The notes under the pieces are model-generated. The model saw only the letters and a list, made by a program, of their open reading frames with translations. It was not told where the DNA came from and searched no databases. 64,000 bases of DNA from Climacium dendroides. Taxonomy: Eukaryota; Streptophyta; Bryopsida; Hypnales; Climaciaceae. The stretch is from assembly GCA_950106755.1 (NCBI GenBank), contig OX467087.1:13830047-13894046 (forward strand). Direction: 5' to 3'. This document shows, one piece after another, positions 33,883 to 44,640 of this stretch. The first letter of the stretch is position 1, and every line of letters begins with the position of its first letter. A program made the translations under genes and the position numbers.

Positions 33883-36330
33883 TGTAGAACAAAGATTTTG
33901 TTTTTTAGGTTACTTTGTAGTTTTTATTGGAAAAGTATGTAGAAAGTAGTCTAAAAAGTAGGAAAAATAGCTTAAAAGTAGGCTAAAAACACTAAAAAGC
34001 AGAAAGTAGCTAAAAGTAATCCAAAAGCAATTTTCAAACTTTATGCAGTGTAAATGGGGTAATTTGGATGGATGAAGTACCGAATGGATGAAAAATTGCG
34101 TAGATGGATGGAAAATTCCAAAAGGTGCCAAAAGGATGAATGGGCTGTAGACATGGATGAACGAGGCATCAAATTAGATGAAAAACTAGAAAAAACAATT
34201 GGAAGGGGTGTGAGCCTTCTTCCTGGCTTTTAAAGGCACAAAAATTAAAATTGTTCTACACAATGCTTTTAGGAAGAAGCACTCGTCATTGTAATTTTTG
34301 CGATTTTTAATTGAAGCTTTTTCTGTGCAAATCTGTGTTTGTGTGATTGCGAAGCATTTTGTATCGTGACTCTTGAGAGTGTGATTGTGAAATTTTAATG
34401 TTTGGTGACTAAAATTTCTGAATACTTTTGAGGCAATTTTAAGTTCTAATCTTTTGTAATCGGAGTCTATTTGTGAATTTTGGTGGCGTTGGTCTGGAAG
34501 CGATTGGAATTGACGCTGATTGCTGGGATTCAGCACCTAGAGTTCAGCCGCAATTAATGATTGAAGCCGCGAGGATCAAAAGTCTGGTTGTCAAAGGCGC
34601 CTTTAGCAATAGCGTTGGATTGTTGCAGGAGAAAGTGAAAGAGTAGGTCGGGTGTGGCGATCAAGAGAATCGGGAAAGGAGGAGTGATTGCCTCAAAGTG
34701 CTTGCAGTCTGACAACGGGTGATTTCGAAATTGCAAATTTGTGTTTCTTCATCAAAATTCACGAATTTGAGTTGTGATCGGGAGAAGCGGCGAGGGAAAG
34801 TAGGAGAGAGTGCGGCCGTCCAGAGCGATCAGGAAAAATTGACTTCTGTGTGAAGGCGCAACGACCACTGGTTCGCTGTGTGTTCTCAGACTAATCGAGA
34901 AATTTTAGTTGTAATCATCAGGTGTTGATGTGGTGTAGCTCTGGTTGGAGATGGTGATCTGAGATCGAATTCCTGCTGCGGTGAGTAAAGAGGCGAAGAT
35001 TGGAGAGATTCAGCGATGCTCCTGCTATACGAGAATGATTGAGGCGCAGTGGAAGATTGATTGAAGGGGAGAATCATCCGTTGACGATCTAGAGAGCGGT
35101 TGCGTGGAATCAAGCAGAGCGGGGACGAGCTAGTTCGGGAAGGACCAGTAGTGCGAGGAGCAGCAAAATTAGGGATTTGAACTCCCGATGAGTCACGACC
35201 ACAAACAGACCTATTGCCATTGAGCCCAGTGCTCGGACTTGTTGCCTACGGTAATAGGGTAAAGCCACGGTCAATAGCCCAGTACTCATGGTTATAGATA
35301 TGATTGCACGGTCATAGGACTGATTTCCACGAGTTTTAGGCCATTTGGCCATTTAAATTGAAATTTCAGGGTTTTAGAGGCTGTTTTGGGAATTTTAAAT
35401 TTGTAATTATGGTTTTGGGTATAAATTTGGTTGATTTGACCTAATAATTTGACTAAAAATAAAATAAAGGCTCAAAATTTTCGAACAGCCCAAGGGCCGT
35501 ATCCCTAGTTTGGATCTAGGTCCTAGGGTTGTGAGCGACTATAAGTCCCACAACTTCTAAAATAAATTTTGTAATTTAGATTTTGGATTATAGAATTGGA
35601 CGATTATTGTGGAAGTTAGTATTCCTTGTGGTTGATTAATATTTTTGTATATTTTAGGAACAACTTACCCTATGGTTTTGGACTTGTTGCCCCGAGACTT
35701 GTTGCCCAATCTTAGAAGAAAGGAGAAAGCTCAAAGACCAAGAATTTGGTACTTTGTCCTAAACATTTCATACTTTGCATACTGGACGTATTGCCTATTG
35801 AGACTGTCACATGTAGTCATTTTGCACATAGATTCGAAAAGCTCATAAAGAGCAATTACTGACCCTATTGCCCCAACACATAAAAAGGTATTAATTAACA
35901 AATTATTTGTATAATTTAAAAGTATTATCTTGTATATATATGATTAGGTCATAGGCTGCATCCATGTATAAGACGTGTTGCCCAACCTAACATATTGTCC
36001 ACGATGTGTTGCCCACCCTAGAATATTATATAGGACCGGGACTTTTAGAACATTGTGTCTACATTAGTGGTAATGGACTATCCACCAAATTGACAGAACC
36101 TGAGAATAAGGGAAAAGAAAGAAAGGAAGAAAGAGAGAAAGAAAAAGAATAGAAGTATAAGAATAAAGTTTTCAGGTATGTTCCACAAAGTTAGTTTATA
36201 CATAACCTAAATCTACTTTAAAAGTGACATTAGACGCACCAACGATAGACTAAGTTGGCTTATCCACAGATGAACCGCTATACTACTGGTATTTGACAAA
36301 AAGTAAAAGTTAGTGAAAAAGTACCTCACA
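33883..36330 (+). repeat. Probable 5' LTR of the large Ty3 element
   Basis: About 2.45 kb from TGTAGAACAAAG to CCTCACA, bounded on the left by the paralog break and on the right by the primer binding site. No coding frame of note lies inside. The identity rests on position and on the TG...CA ends, since its partner is not in view. Confidence 0.55.
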
Positions 36331-36333
36331 TTT

Positions 36334-36351
36334 TGGCACCGTTGCCGGGGA
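36334..36351 (+). other. Primer binding site, tRNA-Asp type
   Basis: TGGCACCGTTGCCGGGGA lies three bases after the LTR end. It differs by one base from the TGGCGCCGTTGCCGGGGA site I associate with plant Athila and Tat elements. Confidence 0.8.
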
Positions 36352-36644
36352 TAAGCCTTAGCTATCGGTGTCTAAATAGTGTTAGAGTAGAATTTGAAAT
36401 ATTCCCTTTCATAAATACTTAGAAGAAACAAATTTTAGGAATAATCGAAAAATATAGAATATGTACTCTTTGTTGCAAATACTTACCTAAATCCAAGGAG
36501 CACATATATGTTTTTTCTAGAATTCCTATAATTCACAAACTCTCTAATTTATGAATTATTGTGAAGTACTATAGTAATTGAAATTTAGACTAAGTTATTC
36601 TAGAAATACTACTTACAACAAATTTTACACATGTTAGTCCCAAA

Positions 36645-37190
36645 ATGGGAGAAAACGGGAAGTTTATTAAGGATATCATAAACGAGGTTTTAGCAAACGT
36701 GTTTCCTAAAGAAACTACACCAAAACCAACTAACCCTATAATTTTGTACAAAAGACCTGTAGATAACAAACAGTGTAAACCTTTTTCAAATTCACCTAAA
36801 CCCATAAGTTACAAACATTTTAACTTTAGAAGACGTAGAACATATACTACTGAAAAACTAAAAGAACTCAGAAATATAAAACGTAGTCATTTTTGTGGAG
36901 AAACAGGGCATATTAAGAAAACTTGTTTTAAGAAACAAGCATACAATAATCAAAAAAGAATTTCCTTTTGCCCTTCGATTGGAATTCCTAAACCCATAAA
37001 CAGAACCCTAGTACAACTTCCTATAGCTTTTGACCAAAATTTCTTTGAAACTGCTAGAGGTTTAATACCTTTAAGAAATCCCGAAATTACCTTGGAAGAA
37101 TTTCTTAGAATAAGAACAATAGTTAATACCCTAATCTATTATTATCCAACAGAGAGTAAAACCCTTGGGAATAGTTCAAATTTATATTAA
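36645..37190 (+). CDS. Retroelement ORF before gag, zinc-knuckle-like
   Basis: 181 codons with a basic stretch (FRRRRTYTTEKLKELRNIKR) followed by FCGETGHIKKTC, which looks like a CCHC knuckle whose first cysteine has become serine. The rest has no domain I recognise. It lies between the primer binding site and gag, where Ogre-type elements carry an additional ORF1. It may be a remnant of that ORF or a duplicated gag piece. Confidence 0.45.
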   Translation: MGENGKFIKDIINEVLANVFPKETTPKPTNPIILYKRPVDNKQCKPFSNSPKPISYKHFNFRRRRTYTTEKLKELRNIKRSHFCGETGHIKKTCFKKQAYNNQKRISFCPSIGIPKPINRTLVQLPIAFDQNFFETARGLIPLRNPEITLEEFLRIRTIVNTLIYYYPTESKTLGNSSNLY

Positions 37191-37243
37191 AAAACTTTAA
37201 AAAAAAGGGGGGGTGGGGTAAAACAAATTCCAAATGATTCTAA

Positions 37244-37609
37244 ATGGATTATTTATTCCCATGGGAAGTTTCAGAGTTGTTAGAAGACTATTATTCTGGA
37301 CCTTGCCTTTTTATGGCCCTTTATCGATTTTATAAAGGAGTCTATTTTGGACTAGGATTTCACTTAAGTGGAAATTATATAAAAGACAAAGAATTAAAAA
37401 ATTCTATTGATCAATTACCGTTAGACTTAAAAAGAGTGATTTATAGCAAAATTTGGGATAATGGAAAACCACATATTTGGGCAGTAGTAAAAAAGGGAAA
37501 ACTACATTTAGCTTTCCACTTACACTATTTATTTGTCCAATACGGAAAATTAAAACACCTTGTGAAACCTAGAATTCCAAGAGTTTATGCCGGTTGGACC
37601 GGTCATTAA
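37244..37609 (+). CDS. Retroelement ORF before gag, unknown
   Basis: 121 codons, starting MDYLFPWEVSELLEDYYSG and rich in aromatic residues (FMALYRFYKGVYFGLGFH; LAFHLHYLFVQYGKLKHL), ending VYAGWTGH. I recognise no family. It follows the previous ORF after a poly-purine/G stretch (37,190-37,215) and precedes gag. Position suggests a retroelement accessory ORF of Ogre type. Confidence 0.4.
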   Translation: MDYLFPWEVSELLEDYYSGPCLFMALYRFYKGVYFGLGFHLSGNYIKDKELKNSIDQLPLDLKRVIYSKIWDNGKPHIWAVVKKGKLHLAFHLHYLFVQYGKLKHLVKPRIPRVYAGWTGH

Positions 37610-38185
37610 ATAGAGTAAAAAACTTATGTTTTTACTTATAGACTAGTCAACCCAGCACATACACCTTTGATCCTAGAATTTATGAGTAGTGAAAAACACC
37701 ACCTGTTAAGCCCTTCATTTAGTCTAATCTGCCCATAAACGTTGTCACAACAAAACAATATCCCATATCGATTGGCTAAAGTCACGACTTCTAGTATAAG
37801 AATCATAGACAATTCTAAACTCATAACTTGGTCAACATTGGGATCCCATTACCTCAACCTTTGAGATAACGGGTCCCTAGTGTTTATCAAGTTTTGTTTC
37901 AAAAACTAAAAATTAACCTTTTCAAAGATCATCTATGGCCTCTCTAAATGTGTGGCCACATCCCTGACCGATTAATAAGAGAAGCCACGCGTAGATTACA
38001 AAAGGATAAAACATTTCTTGCAACCTATGTTAATCCTTGTTTTTCACCACCTGGAAATCCACCAAGCCCAAAAGATAGAGCAGAAATCGAATCACCATTA
38101 GGAAAATTTCGACGCCTTGCACAAACTACCACACCAAATGACTTACAAAGTGAAATTGGTGAATTAGATATTGATGTTGAAATTA

Positions 38186-40055
38186 CACTACAACAAAAGC
38201 AGTGTTTTATGATTGCAAAATATGACTGCAGTGAGTCGTAAAATCAAAAAATACGATTCACGCAGAAATCACTGTAGATGACTCGGAATATGACTGACTC
38301 TAGTCGTTTAGAAGCAGTCGCTTCAGACATCAGTCATATTGGCAGTCATATTTTCCGAGGGGTATAAATACCCATTTTTAGCCATAGTATGCCAACATGG
38401 CGTATACTTTGACTTTTCTAGGGGAGTCTTGACTTTTTCTTGAGTTGCCCGGGCAAACAAAACAATCCTACGTGGAATATGACTATGGTCAGTCATATTT
38501 TTGGATGACGTGGAATATGACTGCGGTTAGTCATATTTTTGGATGACGTGGAATATGACTGAAGTGAGTCATATTTTGCAGTGATGTAGAATACGACTCT
38601 CGTCAGTCATATTTTATGGAATATGACTGAGGTGAGTCATATTTTGTAGTAATGTAGAATACGACTCTTGTCAGTCATATTTTATAGAATATGACTGAGG
38701 TGAGTCATATTTTGCAGTGATGTAGAATACGACTCTTGGCAGTCATATTTTATGAAATATGACTGAGATGAGTTATATTTTGCAGTGATGTAGAATACGA
38801 CTTTTGTCAGTCATATTTTATGGAATATGACTTCTGTGAGTTATATTTTTGGCTTCATGAAGTTGCAAGTAGCTTCCAATGTCTTTGTTTCAACTTTTGA
38901 TGCCTATATATACAATTAAAGAAATGAGAGGTTAGTTTTTAGTGATTGAACAACAAAGCCTAACCTTCAAAGACTTACAAAAATACAAAATATTTAGCTC
39001 AAGTTTAGGATAGAAAGAATAAGATTAATGATGGAAGAAACAAGAAAAAGAAGATAAGTATTAAGAGTTAACAAGAATCAAAAGTCAAGATGCAACAAGG
39101 AATAAAAAACAACAACTAAGCAACAACTAAGACACAACATAAAACAAGAAACAACAATTAAGACACAATATGAGGCAACAATTAAGACATAAGAACAAAG
39201 AAAAAGCAACAACTAAGACACAAGAAAAAACAAGAAGCACCAACTAAGACATAACAAGAAACAACAAGAAATGAGAGTATAGATACAACAAGAACAAAAA
39301 AGAAGCAAGAACTATAAAACAAGAGGAAACAAAAAAAAAAGAACTAGGAAGAAGAAAGAGTTCAAATGCAAGAGAAAGAAAGAATTTAGATGCAACAATA
39401 AGAAACAAAAAGCATGAACTAGAGAGCAACAAGAAACTAGAGTTAAGATGCAACAAAAAGCAACAAGTGAGAGCTAAGAGACAATAAAAAGTAAGAAAGA
39501 AGAGCCACAAGAAGTGACGGCTAACGTTCCAGAACCCTAAAAAGTGGCGGCTAGGGTTTCAAAACCCTAAAAAAATAATGGCTAGGGTCTCAAAACCCTA
39601 AAAAAGTGGTGACTAGGATTCAAAATCCAAAAAAGTAGGTGACTAGGATTTCAAAATTTTAAACAATGACTTTTCTATATTTTTTTGGAATTGCCCAAAT
39701 TTTTCTTGAATTGCCCAAAAAAAAAAAAAATCACTATTATATGAAAATATTAGTGATAATATGACTCAATGTTCCCAAACATGTTCCCAACGTTCCCAAA
39801 CATGTTCCCAACGTTCCCAAACATGTTCCCAACGTTCCCAAACATGTTCCCTACGTTCCCTATGAAGTACTTTGGTATTCCTAATGGCCGTATAGTATAC
39901 GCTTGTGACGTATAAGGCGTAAAAATGACTAACAGTCATATTTTGCAGTCATATTTCTCCCCAAAGTGTTGGCCTTCAAGAATATGACTGCAAGCAGTCG
40001 CCAGTCATTCTCAGTCATAATTCTGCAGTCATAAAACACTGCCATTGTTGTAGTG
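38186..40055. mobile_element. Non-autonomous CACTA (EnSpm/CMC) element
   Basis: Ends CACTACAACAA (left) and TTGTTGTAGTG (right) with matching inner sequence GCAGTGTTTTATGA, flanked by TTA at 38,183-38,185 and 40,056-40,058. Both subterminal regions are packed with short copies of AATATGACTG / CAGTCATATT in both directions (about 38,270-38,860 and 39,920-40,040). Such arrays are typical transposase-binding regions of CACTA elements. The interior is A-rich on this strand with no transposase, so it would need help from another element. Confidence 0.92.
39770..39860 (+). repeat. 21-bp tandem repeat in the CACTA element
   Basis: Unit CGTTCCCAAACATGTTCCCAA is repeated about four times. Each unit holds the short inverted pair GTTCCCAA / related ACGTTCCC. 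Confidence 0.85.
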
Positions 40056-40939
40056 TTAGTCCTACGATTCTATTACAAGAATCTATAAATAAAAACAAAG
40101 ATGAGTTAGAATATCCTTTTGTAGACACTGCAACATCTTTTGAAGTAGGGGAATCATCTTTTCCCATAGTAGAAGTGTCTAATAGTCCTCAAAGACCCAT
40201 AACACCCATTAACTCTTCCTTTTTGAAACCTAAAGCACTTGATTTCGAAGCAAATGCTGTAATCTCAGAATATTTGAGAGAAACATGGAACCAATACAGT
40301 CGTAGTGTAGTCAAAAGGTTAGAAGATTATTTAACACCTATTAAATATCATAGCTTAGAAGTGTCTACTACGAGTTCTGTTCACTTAGATCAATTTGAAC
40401 CACCACCTCATTTTGAGCTATCTTCTAGCCAATTTTTGAACTTTGATTATAACGAAAATATAAATCCTTATAGTTTCCAAGAAACACCTTTATTTCCAGA
40501 CCGTAAGATATTTGAGAATGAACTAATTGAGTTACATACACCAAATTGTGAAAATGATTCGTGGATAGAAAAGTATACCATAGCACAACCACATCCATTG
40601 AATCTGGTTAATTTGCCACAATACTATGGTCAAGCAGGCTCAAACCCCAACCAAACCCCGACCACCATTTGAATGGATTTAATATAGTATGTGCGGCTAA
40701 CATGATCCTAGAAGCCAATTTTCTTACCACATTCCCTGCCACTCTTTTAGATATTGCTCAGGAATGGCATCAAACCAATGGTCCTTTTCATGGTTGTCAT
40801 ACTGGACGGACGTCTAGTTCGCCCGTCCGATAGAGGTCTTGCCCGTCCGATGTGGTCAACAAGAAGTTGACTTTTTTTCATTGAAAAAATAGGTGATGTG
40901 GCCACCACATTGACGCCACCTGGCTGCCAAGTAGGATCC

Positions 40940-41055
40940 AGGGCGGGGACGTAACTGTAACAGGGCGTGGACGCTAGGTCAGGGCAGGGACGTGACTGTG
41001 ACAGGGCGCGGACGCCAGGTCAGGGTGGGGATGTGACTGTGACAGGGCGCGGACG
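40940..41055 (+). repeat. 41-bp GC-rich tandem repeat, about 2.8 units
   Basis: Units start at 40,940, 40,981 and 41,022 with AGGGC(G/A)GGGACGT and CAGGGCGCGGACGC. Confidence 0.85.
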
Positions 41056-41222
41056 AAAATAGTCAAGGTGCGGATGATTTTTTAAAATTGGAGTCAAACT
41101 GAAACAATTTTGGGGGATGAAGGGGGCTCTTGTACAACCAAACCATATTCTTTTTCCAGAGGGGTCAAGTGTAACTAATTCCTTGTAAACTTAAAAGTAA
41201 AGAAAGAAGAACCTTCAACTTT

Positions 41223-41373
41223 CACTACTAGAAAATTTCGTATTTCTGTTGTTTTGGTTGCGTTGATCCGGTCAAAATCTGATAGAAATCTGTTGAAACC
41301 AACAAATTTCTGTCAGATTTTGACCGGATCAACGCGACCAAAACAAGAGAAATACGAAATTTTCTAGTAGTGT
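41223..41373. mobile_element. Miniature CACTA foldback, 151 bp
   Basis: Ends CACTACTAGAAAATTTCGTA and its inverse, with arms of about 70 bases each (through GATCCGGTCAAAATCTGA), flanked by TTT on both sides. It folds over nearly its whole length. It is nested inside the Mutator-like element, which is nested in the Ty3 element. Confidence 0.92.
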
Positions 41374-42710
41374 TTGTTTCATAGATCTGTATTTTTTTCC
41401 CTTGAAGGCAAATGAATTTAATTCATTTGCTATTAAGAACCAATAAAGGAGCCGTCATTCAATTCCACCATATTCTTTTTGCATTGTAGGCCAACAAATA
41501 CTAATTTCTTTTGAATTTATAGGCAATAAGGAGGGACCCTTGTTCATGTGAATCTCATTTACATAAATTGGAGTCAAATTGAACTCATTTCTTTGGGAAC
41601 AAAAGAAGGCCCTTGACCCTTGTACAAACCATATTTTTCCGGATTTCATTTGATGAAGATTCATATTCTTCAAATTAATTACTAAAATAGAACGTTGATC
41701 TTCTAATTTATAAGCCAGATGTCTTGATTAGAACTTTTAAATCTTTCATTCATACAATGTCTCAGGATTAGCTTTTATTTTGTAATTACGATATGATTTT
41801 TTTAAATTTTTTTAAAATTAAAGAGTATTATTTATTTCGAAGACATTCCTTCATGCATGCTAGGATCCATGGTTTAAGGCAAATTTTGAGGTGCCTATAG
41901 CATCTACCATAGGCCCATGCTCTTTTGCATTCAAAGTTGTTTGCTACTTTGCTTATTATACATTCCTTCATTAAATTATAGAACTCATACAATTGTCATA
42001 ATAGAAGAAAGACTAAAATAACTTGGGTAAGGTTTCAATTCCCAATCCTTGTATTTTCCATTAATACAAATCAACCTTTGAAGTGGAACCCAAAAATATT
42101 AACTTATATTTGAAAGAATTTCAAAACTCTTATAACCCATAATTATAAATTAAAGCCCTTCAAGAACAAATGCATAACATTTAACTTGTATTTGATTTGA
42201 ATTTTAAATACTTGAAACAACAACTTACCAACACCATGAAGCCTTCAACTACAACTAAAAAAAAATAACATTTATTTGATAAGAAATCAAAACCCTTGTA
42301 GCATTCGGTAACAAGATTAAAACCTTGAACTTACTTCAAAACCACTCGAACTTGCCTTTTGTTTCCTTTCGAAATCCTTGTAGCCTCTATTTTCAAAAAC
42401 AAATCCTTGATTCTTTCAATTACATTTGCATACATTGTAATATATTGTTGATGTAAAACCTAATTTCCATATCCTTATAGCCTCCATTATCAAAAATAAA
42501 AACATTCAATTAGAACTCTAAAAAAAAATATAAAGTATGTTTAATTTGTTTTTTGATATCTAAATCCTTGTAGTTTGTATTGCAAGAATTCAAAAAAAAA
42601 AATTAATTAATTTGAATTTCAAGAAAAAGGGGTATCTTGTTTTTTGATATAAATCCAAAACCTTATAGTGCATAATTTCAAATTCCTCTTCAACTTATTT
42701 GTAAGTTCAA

Positions 42711-43030
42711 TTTCAATTTTTCAATTTATTTTTTGGGGTGCATCCTAATCTTCAAGTGCCCCATGAAGGCAAGGAAGAGAAGTCCGGCGTCAAGAAGGGA
42801 GGGGCACGCTTCCACACATTCTCTTTGAAATCCAAAAGTAGTTGGAGCCTTAATGCAGCCATTGACTATTTGACTTGAAGACATTCCTCAACTCGAATGA
42901 AGAGTTGGCTCCATTAATGGTTTTCCTATCCTTGGGAAAGAGGAATCCCTCATAACAATGGTGTTTGATTCGAGTCCCATGCTCGCCTCTTCATGTCCGC
43001 GCCCCTTCGTCCCTGCCCTAACATTCACGT
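42711..43030 (+). repeat. 270-bp direct duplication inside the Mutator-like element, copy 1
   Basis: The block with GGGTGCATCCTAATCTTCAA and CCTTGGGAAAGAGGAATCCC recurs at about 44,358-44,640, about 1.65 kb downstream and in the same direction. It is followed in both places by CGTCC-rich sequence. Confidence 0.8.
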
Positions 43031-43155
43031 CCCTGCCCTGATAATCAAGTCCCCGCCCTGACATTTGCGTCTACGTCCCTTCGTCCCCGCCCTAACATTC
43101 GAGTCCCTGCCTTGCCCTGGGCGTATGTGCGGGAAGTTATCCAAGTAACAGACTA

Positions 43156-43350
43156 GAACTCCCTCCAAGGGACTTTGAACCCCTCCAAGGGAAATTTGAA
43201 CTCCCTCCAAGGAAAATTTGAACTCCCTCCAAGGGAATTTTGAACTCCCTCCAAAGGAATTTTTAACTCCCTCCAAGGGAAATTTGAACTCCCTCCAAGG
43301 GAACTTTGAACCCCTCCAAGGGAAATTTAAACTCCCTCCAAGACAAATTC
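43156..43350 (+). repeat. 22-bp tandem repeat, about nine units
   Basis: Unit ACTCCCTCCAAGGGAAATTTGA with minor variants, in head-to-tail order. Confidence 0.9.
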
Positions 43351-43415
43351 AAACCCTAAACCCTAAACTCTAAAAACCCTAAATCCAATAGGGCACCATT
43401 AAAAAAAAATTTGCT

Positions 43416-44095
43416 AGTTGAATGATTGAATTGAAATTAACTTGACTAGTATTTCATTTCAATCCCAAACCGCTTGGGGTTCCCCAATCCAAAAAAAAAC
43501 CCATTCAACTTGAATTCCAAAATAACTTAAGGAGATTTCATTTGAATTCCAAATTCTTTTACGATTCCATTCCCCCAAAAAATTATTAGTTGAATGATTG
43601 AATTGAAAATAACTTGACTAGTATTTCATTTCAATCCCAAACCGCTTGGGGTTCCTCAATCCAAAAAAAAACCCATTCAACTTGAATTCCAAAATAACTT
43701 AAGGAGATTTGATTTGAACTCCAAATTCTTTTACGATTCCATTCCCCCAAAAAATTATTAGTTGAATGATTGAATTGAAAATAACTTGACTAGTATTTCA
43801 CTTCAATCCCAAACTGTTTGGAATTCCCCAATCCAAAAAATAACCCGGTGAACTTGAATTCCAAAATAACTTAAGGAGATTTCATTTGAATTCCAAATTC
43901 TTTTACAATTCCATTCCCCCAAAAAATTATTAGTTGAATGATTGAATTGAAATTAACTTGACTAGTATTTCATTTCAATCCCAAACCGCTTGGGGTTCCC
44001 CAATCCAAAAAAACCCGTTCAACTTGAATCCAAAATAACTTAAGGAGTATTTGATTTGAATTCCAAAACCCTTTAGGATCCCATCCCCCCCCTTC
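43416..44095 (+). repeat. 172-bp satellite-like tandem repeat, four units
   Basis: Units start at 43,416, 43,588, 43,760 and 43,932, exactly 172 bases apart. Each contains AGTTGAATGATTGAATTGAA, GACTAGTATTTCA and AACTTAAGGAG. The period is within the range of plant centromeric satellites, but here it is a four-unit block inside a transposon. Confidence 0.92.
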
Positions 44096-44357
44096 CAAAA
44101 AAAAATCGCAATTGATTTCAATGCAAACCCTTGTAGCTAATTATTTCAAAAATAAAACCTTAAACAAAAAACTAAAAAAGTATAAGTTTCTTATGATTTG
44201 ATTTGTAAACCTCAAATCCTAAATCCCATATAGGTTCTATTAAGAAGAATGAAAAATGAATCCTTGAATTAGAATTGAAACAAATATATACCTTGACTCT
44301 AAACCCCTTGGGATTCTACTCACACCAATTTTGTCTTTCTTCTTTGCAATTTCAATT

Positions 44358-44640
44358 TCAATTTTTAGATTTATTTTTTTGGGTGCATCCTAATCTTCAA
44401 GTGCCCCATGAAGGCAAGGAAGAAAAGTCCGGCATCAAGAAGGGAGAGGCACGCTTCCACACATTCTCTTTGAAATCCAAAAGTAGTTGGAGCCTTAATG
44501 CAGCCATTGACTTGAAGATATTCCTCGACTCGAATGAAGAGTTGGCTCCATTAATGGTTTCCCTATCCTTGGGAAAGAAGAATCCCTCATAACAATGATG
44601 TTTGATTCGAGTCCCATGCTTGCCTCTTCACGTCCGTGCC
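44358..44640 (+). repeat. 270-bp direct duplication inside the Mutator-like element, copy 2
   Basis: Second copy of 42,711-43,030. A 105-codon frame running through it is low-complexity chance coding. Confidence 0.8.

Noticed and set aside
39244..39510. 88-codon hydrophobic minus-strand frame in the CACTA element
   Set aside because: Product of the A-rich low-complexity interior (Leu/Phe/Ser runs); no transposase or other domain.
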